A stretch of DNA of 26,850 nt from Candidatus Zixiibacteriota bacterium (GTDB taxonomy: Bacteria; Zixibacteria; MSB-5A5; GN15; JAAZOE01), in contig JAUUYJ010000003.1 in NCBI GenBank assembly GCA_030588275.1, positions 1-26,850 of the forward strand. Direction: 5' to 3'. Below the pieces are notes generated by a model. That model was not told the origin of the DNA and made no database searches. It worked only from the letters and a program-made list of their open reading frames with translations. The translations under genes were made by a program, and so were the position numbers. How positions within the stretch are numbered: the stretch's first letter is position 1; each line of letters starts with the position of its first letter. Of the stretch, positions 17,748 to 24,385 are shown piece after piece.

Positions 17748-20465
17748 ATGACCAAGAAAACAATTGCCACTCTGATAATAACCGCGATCCTGTGCGGATG
17801 CCTTACGACTTCAATTTTCGCCGTCGCTCCAACCGAAGAGGTTATCCAAAAGATGAAAGAGACCGGGCGCTTTGACCGGTTTGTGGAGCAGATGAGGGAA
17901 AAACGATTGGCCGGGATGGATCAGGGGGACCTGGACAAACTGAATAGCCGTATGGCCGCAAGTGCAAATGTTGTCGATACGCAAAATATTCTGGTTATCC
18001 TGGTTGATTTCCCCAATAAACTGTACAGCTCAGGATATGCCGCCGCGACCCCTGATGATTTTGATTCACTTCTGTTTTCTACCGGACGGAAAAATCCGAC
18101 CGGGTCGATGACCGAATTTTATATCGAAAATTCTTATGGAAAATATGTGATTAAAGGGCGTTCTGTTGGTTGGTATTCAGCCGGTGCGGAATATGAAATG
18201 TTTGGCGAAGACGGATTTATGGATCCCAGCGAAATCGTTCGTGGAGCGGTTTATAGTGCAGATGGCATCGTCGATTTTTCGGAGTATGACAATGATGGTG
18301 ATGGTTATGTTGATGGTATTATTGTGGTTCATGCCGGGACCGGGCATGAAGAATCTGGAAATGGGGATGAAATCCACTCCCACAGTTCATCACTATTTCC
18401 GGCAGTGATGGTCGATGGAGTAAGCGTTCGCAAATATACGATTCAGCCTGAGGAGACAACTTCAGGTGGTGGGGGGATGATTGCTATTGGTGTTTTCTGC
18501 CACGAATGGGGTCATGTTCTTGGCCTTCCCGATCTGTACGATATCGATTATAGCTCATCCGGTTTAGGGCGTTGGTCACTTATGGCGTCCGGTAATTATA
18601 ATAATAGCTCAAAAACACCGGCTAGTTTTGATGCCTGGTGCAAGAAAAAACTAGGCTGGCTTGCTCCAACACGTCTTCTGTTTAACGCCAGCGGGCTTCA
18701 AATTCCAGCCTCCGCTTTTAACCCGGTCTGCTATGAATTGAGCCTAAACGGCTCACTTAGGACTGAATACTGGCTTGTCGAAAACCGGTATAATACCGGC
18801 TTTGATTCTTACTTGCCGGGTGAAGGAATTATCATCTATCATATTGATGATAATGTTGGCAGTAATGCCAATGAGTGGCATCCCATAGTATTTCTGGAGC
18901 CAGCCGACGGAAAGTTCGATTTGCAATACAAGCGTAACTCCGGCGATGGATCGGATGCTTGGCCGTATGGTGCGGCAAATAATTTTCATGACAAGACGGT
19001 TCCGGATTCCAAATATTACGGTTCCGGTTTTTCATCACAGGTTGCCGTATGGAATATATCCCCGATTGATTCGGTCATGACGGTCGATCTTGAAGTCTCT
19101 TTTACCCGCCCCTGGATTGAGGGAAGTGGTATCGTTTTTCGTGATGATGTTTTTGGTAATGGTAATTTAAAAATCGAAGCGGGTGAAAAAATACAGGTTT
19201 TCCTGACCATAAAAAATGAATGGGCCAGCACCGATAATATAACGGTAACGATGACCAGCGATAATCCGGCTTTGTCGATCCCGATTGATGTGGCCGATTT
19301 TGGAACTCTGGCCACAGATCAATCTAAATCAAATGGTACTTTCCCATTTGAGTTTGTCGTTCCACAAGAGTACGAATCTCACATCGACTCCTTTTATTTT
19401 GAACTGGTTTCCGATGGTGGAAGCTATACGACCTCATTCTCAGCCGAAGCTTCGGTTGGCAAAGCTCAGATTCTAATCGTCGATGACGATAATGGTGATC
19501 CTGAGAATCTTGAAGAGTATCTGTTTTGGCCGATTAAGAACAATCGCATTCCGACCGACATGTGGCCAAAGAAAACTTCCGGTTCACCCGATTCTGCTAC
19601 CCTCTCAAATTACCACGTAGTGATGTGGCTAACCGGTGGTTATCGAGACAACCTTTTAACGGTCGCCGACATCTCGGCACTCAAAGGGTTTCTCAATCAG
19701 GGTGGTAATCTGTTTTTGACCGGACAGGGTTTGGCCAAGCAGTTAAGTTTCCAGGATTCTGATTTCCTGAATAATTATCTGAAAGTGCATTATATTGATT
19801 CAACCTTTAGCTCAATTCCAATTCAATACGGAATTTCTGGGAGTAACATTTCTGACGGGTTAGATATGCTTGCTTTGGGAACGCCCGGTGTCGTTAATCA
19901 GACAGTTTTTGACCATCTGCTTCCGATTGGAGAAGGAGTTCCTGAGCTTCAGTACCTCAGGCATAACTATGCTCCCGACCTACCGGATGATTTCAGTACC
20001 ATATCGTATGCCGGCGAGTATAAGTCGGTTTTCATGGGGTACGGAATTGAGGCGATGAAGAATAATGAAGATCGGTTCATAAAGAGCGATACAATTATGG
20101 CTCGAATCCTCAGTTTCTTTGGTGATACACCACTTGACGTGGCCGATTTTGATGGGATGGCGATTAATCTTCCGAGGCGATTCCGCATGGAGCAGAATTT
20201 CCCCAACCCGTTTAACCCGACGACGGTAATTTCCTATACTATTATGGGATCAGGCTCGCGGCAGGATCGGACCCAAATCGATATCTTCAACGTGCTGGGC
20301 CAGCAGGTCATAAACCTGGTTAATCGGGCTGAAACTCCAGGGCAATACGAAGTTGTCTGGGACGGTCGAGACCAAAACGGCCAACCGGTTGCATCCGGTC
20401 TGTTTTTCTATCGGATTCAAAGGGGAGAGCAGAGCGAAACGAGAAAGATGATTCTCCTCAAATAA
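17748..20465 (+). CDS. Secreted M6-type metalloprotease with amidotransferase-like module and sorting tail
   Basis: This 905-residue protein starts with a signal peptide (to SIFA, residue 25) and a charged pro-region (about 30-75). The M6/immune-inhibitor-A-like catalytic domain follows (from ILVILVDFPN, about residue 82). The zinc site is HEWGHVLGLPD: His252, Glu253, His256 and probably Asp262, then WSLMASG as a Met-turn. Residues about 575-800 resemble a class-I amidotransferase-like fold (ILIVDDDNGD, WLTGGYRDN, GGNLFLTGQG) without a catalytic Cys. The tail (about 814-905) has QNFPNPFNPTTVISY, VWDGRD and SGLFFYRI, homologous to that of the subtilase upstream. Start choice: GGTGAG lies 4 nt before the ATG at 17748; in-frame ATGs at 17685, 17718 and 17736 lack a ribosome-binding site and would lengthen the signal region, so the start is uncertain by up to 21 codons. 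It is probably co-transcribed with the subtilase gene. Confidence 0.9.
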   Translation: MTKKTIATLIITAILCGCLTTSIFAVAPTEEVIQKMKETGRFDRFVEQMREKRLAGMDQGDLDKLNSRMAASANVVDTQNILVILVDFPNKLYSSGYAAATPDDFDSLLFSTGRKNPTGSMTEFYIENSYGKYVIKGRSVGWYSAGAEYEMFGEDGFMDPSEIVRGAVYSADGIVDFSEYDNDGDGYVDGIIVVHAGTGHEESGNGDEIHSHSSSLFPAVMVDGVSVRKYTIQPEETTSGGGGMIAIGVFCHEWGHVLGLPDLYDIDYSSSGLGRWSLMASGNYNNSSKTPASFDAWCKKKLGWLAPTRLLFNASGLQIPASAFNPVCYELSLNGSLRTEYWLVENRYNTGFDSYLPGEGIIIYHIDDNVGSNANEWHPIVFLEPADGKFDLQYKRNSGDGSDAWPYGAANNFHDKTVPDSKYYGSGFSSQVAVWNISPIDSVMTVDLEVSFTRPWIEGSGIVFRDDVFGNGNLKIEAGEKIQVFLTIKNEWASTDNITVTMTSDNPALSIPIDVADFGTLATDQSKSNGTFPFEFVVPQEYESHIDSFYFELVSDGGSYTTSFSAEASVGKAQILIVDDDNGDPENLEEYLFWPIKNNRIPTDMWPKKTSGSPDSATLSNYHVVMWLTGGYRDNLLTVADISALKGFLNQGGNLFLTGQGLAKQLSFQDSDFLNNYLKVHYIDSTFSSIPIQYGISGSNISDGLDMLALGTPGVVNQTVFDHLLPIGEGVPELQYLRHNYAPDLPDDFSTISYAGEYKSVFMGYGIEAMKNNEDRFIKSDTIMARILSFFGDTPLDVADFDGMAINLPRRFRMEQNFPNPFNPTTVISYTIMGSGSRQDRTQIDIFNVLGQQVINLVNRAETPGQYEVVWDGRDQNGQPVASGLFFYRIQRGEQSETRKMILLK

Positions 20466-20474
20466 CGCGATATC

Positions 20475-20492
20475 AGTGGCGTTGCCACTTTT
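20475..20492 (+). terminator. Weak hairpin just after the M6 protease stop
   Basis: AGTGGC and GCCACT form a 6-bp stem with a 3-nt loop, followed by only a few Ts. By itself it is a poor terminator; the main one is at 20539-20573. Confidence 0.3.
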
Positions 20493-20538
20493 AAGCTGTC
20501 GCGTACTTCGGTCTATTTGGGCGGACAGGTAAATTTAG

Positions 20539-20573
20539 TAGCCGTAGGGGTAAATCTCTTACGGCTATTTTTT
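20539..20573 (+). terminator. Rho-independent terminator of the protease pair
   Basis: TAGCCGTA pairs with TACGGCTA over 8 bp. The stem can extend by four more pairs (two G-U) around a TAAAT loop, and is followed by six Ts. It lies 74 nt after the metalloprotease stop. Confidence 0.9.
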
Positions 20574-20730
20574 ATCTCCGCCGAGTGCCGGTTTGGGCTA
20601 ATGACCACCCTTGGCCCAATTCCGATTTAATTACAATTACCTCCCAACAGTTGTTTCACGCCTCCGCTTGTTTAAAAGCGGTGATGGCGCATATTATTTG
20701 TAAATAAGGGGGAAATAAGTCCGGTATTGC
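20574..20730. other. Gap with two inverted repeats, no gene seen
   Basis: This lies between the protease terminator and the promoter of the next operon. I see no convincing reading frame. TTGGGC (20593-20598) and GCCCAA (20614-20619) form an inverted repeat. CGCC-T-CCGCTT (20659-20669) can fold against AAGCGG-TGAT-GGCG (20676-20689) into a two-step hairpin without a T-run. A small RNA or a decayed gene is possible; nothing in the sequence decides it. Confidence 0.35.
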
Positions 20731-20759
20731 TTGACAAGTCAAATTTGTGACCTCATATT
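20731..20759 (+). promoter_or_regulatory. Sigma70-like promoter of the Fur-box operon
   Basis: TTGACA (20731-20736), a perfect consensus -35, and CATATT (20754-20759) are 17 bp apart. The predicted start near 20766 lies within the palindrome at 20763-20781. The leader to the ATG at 20900 would be about 134 nt. Confidence 0.78.
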
Positions 20760-20762
20760 GAA

Positions 20763-20781
20763 ATTGAGAATCATTCTCAAT
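20763..20781. promoter_or_regulatory. Fur box (perfect 19-bp palindrome)
   Basis: ATTGAGAAT-C-ATTCTCAAT is a perfect 9-1-9 inverted repeat. Its 15-bp core TGAGAATCATTCTCA differs from the TGATAATNATTATCA Fur consensus only at one symmetric base pair. It starts 3 nt after the -10 and covers the predicted transcription start. A Fur-Fe(II) repressor bound there would block transcription, so induction in low iron is predicted. Confidence 0.85.
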
Positions 20782-20899
20782 AGCCGGTTGATTCTCCGTT
20801 GAAAGTTATTTTTGGGTTCGGATACCGACGGTCCAGAGGTTGCATTAATTTGAAGTGTGACGTCTAACCCGTTTCACATAAAGCGGTTGGAGTTTTTAA

Positions 20900-21625
20900 A
20901 TGTTTGCAAAACGTCTCACTACTTTTACCTTGGTTGCAATTTTAGTGGCCTTATGCTGTACCCCCTCAATGGCCGATCGACGGCAATTTGTCTGGACTTA
21001 TCAGTACCACACGATGCCGGCAGGAGGAGCCGAATTAGAGCATTATTTCGGGTACAAACTTAGTGACAAAGATTTTCCGGAAAAGGGCTCATTCTCTCAA
21101 CAGATCGAAATTGAGCTGGGGTTGACCAACCGTTGGGATATTTCAATTTACCAGATGTTCTCGCAGGAGAACGGATCTGATTTTGAATATGATGGGCTGA
21201 AACTGCGGACCCGCTACCGGTTATTTGAATCCGGACAGTATTTTGTCGATCCGCTTCTTTACCTTGAGGTCAAGCGACCGGCCGAGCACACGTCCAAAAC
21301 GGTGGTTGAGGGTAAGCTGATTTTGGCCCGTGATTTCAACCGCTTCTTTTCCGCCTTTAACCTGGTGGTTGAGCGGGAACTTGGAACGGGATTTGAAACT
21401 GAGTGGAAGTATGACGTAGGAGTCGGTTACGAGTTTATACCAGCCTTCTCGATTGGGCTGGAATCAAAGGGGAATTTTGAATCCGGTGTTGATGGAATCC
21501 AGTCGTTTGGGCCGACCGTGTCGTATGCCAAAGGCTCGGTCTGGTTTTCAACCGGAATTCTGTTTCCGACAACAGTTAAGGCGAGCGATTTTGAGCTTCG
21601 CTATATCCTCGGGATATACCTTTGA
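20900..21625 (+). CDS. Small outer-membrane beta-barrel protein, predicted iron-regulated
   Basis: This 241-residue protein has a signal peptide (cut after SMA, residue 25). It then shows alternating amphipathic strands rich in aromatic residues and Gly (FSQQIEIELGLTNRWDISIY, LKLRTRYRLFE, FVDPLLYLEVKRPA, WKYDVGVGYEF), ending FELRYILGIYL. This layout is typical of barrels of about 10-12 strands in the broad MetA/DUF-type outer-membrane groups; I cannot name a specific family. GGAG (20889-20892) lies 7 nt before the ATG. The gene follows a Fur box and overlaps the cytochrome gene by 4 nt, so the two products probably act together at the outer membrane in iron, heme or electron traffic. The specific role is inference. 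Confidence 0.82.
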   Translation: MFAKRLTTFTLVAILVALCCTPSMADRRQFVWTYQYHTMPAGGAELEHYFGYKLSDKDFPEKGSFSQQIEIELGLTNRWDISIYQMFSQENGSDFEYDGLKLRTRYRLFESGQYFVDPLLYLEVKRPAEHTSKTVVEGKLILARDFNRFFSAFNLVVERELGTGFETEWKYDVGVGYEFIPAFSIGLESKGNFESGVDGIQSFGPTVSYAKGSVWFSTGILFPTTVKASDFELRYILGIYL

Positions 21626-21918
21626 GAAAGTTGATCATTGGCTCTCTTTTGGCATTACTGATTGGGTGCGCCGCCGCGATAGACGGCAATCGGGTTAGTT
21701 CTTCGGCTGACGAATCCGGCCTGTCGCAACCGATTGCCAAGCTATATCAGGGGAAGTGCCAGAGTTGCCATAAACCGATTGATCCGAATAAATTCGACGA
21801 TGACAAGTTGCGCCTCGTAATTGCCGGGCATCGCAAACGGGCTCAATTGTCATCCGAGGAGGTTACCCAACTGGCCGATTATCTAATCGAGCAAAAAAGG
21901 CCACAAGCGACTAATTAG
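21622..21918 (+). CDS. Small c-type cytochrome lipoprotein
   Basis: This 98-residue protein starts at a TTG within TTGA, overlapping the stop of the barrel gene, which suggests translational coupling. The signal peptide ends in lipobox L-I-G-Cys16, so the mature protein is lipid-anchored. One heme-binding motif, C46-Q-S-C49-H50, is followed by a short helical fold ending LSSEEVTQLADYLIEQK, as in small class-I cytochromes c. In relatives the distal heme ligand is usually a Met before the last helix; none is present after the signal region, and His70 (IAGHRKRAQL) sits near that place, so bis-His ligation is possible. It is predicted to carry a single heme in the periplasm or at the outer membrane and to work with the barrel protein encoded just upstream. 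Iron repression via the Fur box is likely. The electron partner is not known. Confidence 0.82.
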   Translation: MRKLIIGSLLALLIGCAAAIDGNRVSSSADESGLSQPIAKLYQGKCQSCHKPIDPNKFDDDKLRLVIAGHRKRAQLSSEEVTQLADYLIEQKRPQATN

Positions 21919-21954
21919 TCACAAGTGACTTTTGGGTCACCAGAGACTAATTAG
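21911..21954 (+). repeat. Nested inverted repeat over the cytochrome stop codon
   Basis: CTAATTAGTC (21911-21920) and GACTAATTAG (21945-21954) are perfect inverted arms of 10 bp. Inside them GTGAC (21925-21929) and GTCAC (21936-21940) form a second stem with a 6-nt loop, separated by symmetric 4-nt internal loops. The stop codon TAG is in the left arm. No T-run follows. Confidence 0.7.
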
Positions 21955-21980
21955 GATCAGATATAATGTATCACTCCCAA

Positions 21981-22020
21981 AATCCTGGAGTCGTCTTGAT
22001 GGCGACTCTGGGGTTATTTA
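21981..22020 (+). terminator. Terminator of the barrel-cytochrome operon
   Basis: AATCCTGGAGTCGTC pairs with GGCGACTCTGGGGTT over 15 positions, several G-U, around a 5-nt loop. The U-tract is short and interrupted (TTATTTAT). It lies 62 nt after the cytochrome stop, before the next promoter. Confidence 0.7.
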
Positions 22021-22111
22021 TCTCTTCTCCAGCGGATGGCCATTAGGTGGAGTATCAGTAAACAAAAGTTCATTATTGTAACCGGTCGCAGGATGGATGC
22101 GCTGTTGCCTG

Positions 22112-22141
22112 TTGACTATTGGTCCCTTGTCTACTTATATT
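22112..22141 (+). promoter_or_regulatory. Promoter of the ecfT-truA-tal-purB-psd-pssA operon
   Basis: TTGACT (22112-22117) is followed after 17 bp by TTATAT or after 18 bp by TATATT (22136-22141). Transcription from near 22148 leaves about 12 nt before the ATG at 22160. This excludes the longer reading from 22097. Confidence 0.7.
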
Positions 22142-22159
22142 CCGACCCTGAGTGAGAGA

Positions 22160-22996
22160 ATGCAGAACCCCAATCGTTTATTAATTGGCCAATATCGGCC
22201 CGGAAACGGTCTTTTGCACCGTCTTGATCCCCGTACCAAACTGTTGATATCGGTCGGGGTGATGATAGTCGTGCTGTTATTTAAGTCGATAGTTTTCTAC
22301 CTCTTTTTGATCGGTGCCCTTTTGGTTTTTCTGGCAGTGGGGCGGATCGGATGGAGCGTGATCGGACAGAATTTGAAACCGGTATTGATGTTTATTTTGA
22401 TAACCAGCCTGTTTCATCTGATTTTTTCCGGTCGTTCCGATATTGAAAGGGTTGATCTGTTCGGCCTCTTTTCCATTGGGCAGAGCGGGCTGTATCTGGC
22501 TATCGTTTATTCTCTGCGGATAATGATATTTTTCCTGACGGCGCTATCACTACTCCTAACTACTGGTCCGCTATCGTTTGCCGAGGGGTTGATTTCATTG
22601 ATGAAGCCTCTTCGTTTGCTTCGTGTCCCAGTGGATGATATCGGTATGATTCTATTTATCGCGCTTCGCTTTATCCCGGTGCTGTCGGATGAAATCGACA
22701 CCGTTCGGAAATCTCAATTTATTCGGGGAATCTCGTACTCCGGCTCACGCCGGGCCCGGATAAAAAATGCCGCCTCCTTAATCATGCCGCTTTTCTTTTC
22801 CGCCTTAAGACGAGCCGATGACCTTTCGGTCGCGATCGAAACGAGAGGTTACCGTTCCGGTCAACCACGGTCGTCGCTATATCCGCTTAAATTTCGGGCC
22901 CTCGATTTTGGTGCTCTGACGATTATGGCAATTTTTGTCTGTGGATCATTTTGGGGTCAACTCCTTCTGGAGAAAAGCGGGACGGGACTGTTATGA
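22160..22996 (+). CDS. ecfT: Energy-coupling factor transporter transmembrane component EcfT (CbiQ family)
   Basis: This 278-residue membrane protein has about five to six hydrophobic helices. The start matches the family (GQYRPGNGLLHRLDPRTKLL). The two coupling-helix motifs that touch the ATPases are present as Arg189-Gly190 (FIRGISYSG) and Arg229-Gly230 (IETRGYRSG), close to the A-R-G consensus. EcfT links the ATPases to substrate-binding S components for vitamin or metal uptake. No EcfA ATPase or S component gene is in the window. The start at 22160 is chosen because a promoter covers the upstream frame and the family motif begins there. The stop overlaps the next start by 4 nt (ATGA). In Firmicutes ecfT is commonly followed by truA; the same pair occurs here. 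Substrate unknown. Confidence 0.9.
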   Translation: MQNPNRLLIGQYRPGNGLLHRLDPRTKLLISVGVMIVVLLFKSIVFYLFLIGALLVFLAVGRIGWSVIGQNLKPVLMFILITSLFHLIFSGRSDIERVDLFGLFSIGQSGLYLAIVYSLRIMIFFLTALSLLLTTGPLSFAEGLISLMKPLRLLRVPVDDIGMILFIALRFIPVLSDEIDTVRKSQFIRGISYSGSRRARIKNAASLIMPLFFSALRRADDLSVAIETRGYRSGQPRSSLYPLKFRALDFGALTIMAIFVCGSFWGQLLLEKSGTGLL

Positions 22997-23718
22997 ACGT
23001 TCGATTGACCATCGAATACGACGGCACCGCCTACTCCGGCTGGCAGGTCCAACCTCGACAAAAGACGATTCAGGGTGAGATCGAAGCGGCGTTAACGAGG
23101 CTGACGTCACAAAAAGTCACGCTTCATACGGCTGGTCGGACCGATTCTGGCGTTCATGCGTTGGCGCAAACGGCCAACTTCAAAATAGATCACACCCTCC
23201 CGGTCGAAAAGTACCGAGATGGCTTGAATTTTTACTTACCCAATGATATATTGATTGCCACCGCCGAGGTCGTGGATGAGCAATTTCATTCTCGCTATTC
23301 GGCGATTTATCGGAAGTACCGATATTTAATTGCCAGCGAGAAATCGGCGATTAATCGTTTCAGGCGTTGGGAAGTGACCGAGCAACTGGATTTGGCATCA
23401 ATGAACAATGCGGCTGGCTGGTTGATTGGTGAGCGTGACTTTGCCAGTTGCTGTGTAATATCGTCGCAAAAGGAAAATAACGAATGTATTCTGTACGATT
23501 CGGCTTGGACCGAGTCGAACGGGATATTAATATACGATGTAACGGCCAATCGGTTTTTGCACAACATGATTCGCTCGCTGGTCGGGTTGATGTATCGGTT
23601 GGGTCGCCATGATATTGGTATAAAGCAGTTTCGAGAAATAATAAGTAGTGGCGATCATAGGCTTATTAAGAAAACGGCTCCGGCCTGCGGTCTGTATTTG
23701 GTCGGAATCGGGTACTGA
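22993..23718 (+). CDS. truA: tRNA pseudouridine(38-40) synthase TruA
   Basis: This 241-residue protein isomerises uridines 38-40 in the tRNA anticodon stem. Catalytic Asp51 lies in AGRTDSGVHA. The N-terminus NVRLTIEYDGTAYSGWQVQP and the C-terminal RFLHNMIRSLVG motif are characteristic of TruA, as is the length. The ATG at 22993 overlaps the ecfT stop (ATGA), implying translational coupling. Confidence 0.96.
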   Translation: MNVRLTIEYDGTAYSGWQVQPRQKTIQGEIEAALTRLTSQKVTLHTAGRTDSGVHALAQTANFKIDHTLPVEKYRDGLNFYLPNDILIATAEVVDEQFHSRYSAIYRKYRYLIASEKSAINRFRRWEVTEQLDLASMNNAAGWLIGERDFASCCVISSQKENNECILYDSAWTESNGILIYDVTANRFLHNMIRSLVGLMYRLGRHDIGIKQFREIISSGDHRLIKKTAPACGLYLVGIGY

Positions 23719-23736
23719 TAAAGGAGATCGAATAGA

Positions 23737-24384
23737 ATGAAGTTTTTTATTGATACGGCCAATCTGGATGAAATCTGTGAGGCGGCCGAAATGGGGATTT
23801 TGGATGGGGTAACAACCAATCCGTCGCTGATGGCCAGAGAAGATGCTTCGTACAAAGAAATCTTAACCGAGATATGCAAGGTTGTGCCGGGATCGGTTTC
23901 AGCCGAAGTGGTTGCCATTGATGCCAAAGGGATGATCAAAGAGGGGAAAGAGTTGGCCAAAATCGCCGACAATATCACCGTCAAAATCCCGACCCTTCTG
24001 GAAGGGCTCAAGGCGATCAAGGCTTTGACCTCAGAAGGAATCACGACCAATGCGACTTTAATATTCAGCCCGATGCAGGGACTTCTGGTAGCCAAAGCGG
24101 GCGCCACGTACGCCTCCCCATTTGTCGGGCGGCTGGATGATATCAGCCATACCGGAATGGATTTGATCGAACAGATGGTGACGATCTATTCCAATTATGA
24201 TCTGGAGACCGAAGTTTTGGTCGCCTCGGTGCGCAACACTCAGCATGTTATCGAAGCGGCTTTGATGGGTGCGCATGTTATCACGATGCCACTAAAAGTT
24301 ATCGCACAGCTGATTAAGCATCCGCTAACCGATAGCGGGTTGAAGAAATTTTTGGAAGATTGGGAAAAGGTAAACAAGGGCTGA
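23737..24384 (+). CDS. tal: Transaldolase, short FSA/TalC-type (family 3)
   Basis: This 215-residue protein is of the short transaldolase/fructose-6-phosphate aldolase group, which moves a three-carbon dihydroxyacetone unit in the pentose phosphate pathway. Schiff-base Lys83 lies in NITVKIP. Other family marks are KFFIDTANLDE, VTTNPSLM, SPFVGRLDD and HPLTDSGLKKF. AAGGAGAT (23721-23728) lies 8 nt before the ATG. It follows truA by 18 bp and precedes purB by 1 bp. Transaldolase is more likely than fructose-6-phosphate aldolase, but the sequence cannot fully separate them. Confidence 0.93.
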   Translation: MKFFIDTANLDEICEAAEMGILDGVTTNPSLMAREDASYKEILTEICKVVPGSVSAEVVAIDAKGMIKEGKELAKIADNITVKIPTLLEGLKAIKALTSEGITTNATLIFSPMQGLLVAKAGATYASPFVGRLDDISHTGMDLIEQMVTIYSNYDLETEVLVASVRNTQHVIEAALMGAHVITMPLKVIAQLIKHPLTDSGLKKFLEDWEKVNKG

Positions 24385-24385
24385 T

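Noticed and set aside
17748..17835. Lipoprotein signal in the M6 protease (LCGC)
   Set aside because: Cys at the -2 position does not fit a lipobox, and a normal signal-peptidase site follows at SIFA; the C-terminal sorting tail also points to secretion.
22097..22159. Longer EcfT start with 21 extra residues
   Set aside because: A strong promoter lies inside this stretch and the family's conserved N-terminus begins after the ATG at 22160.
23655..24107. 150-codon minus-strand frame opposite truA and the transaldolase gene
   Set aside because: It is a shadow of two well-supported genes; it has no family motif and no plausible start context.
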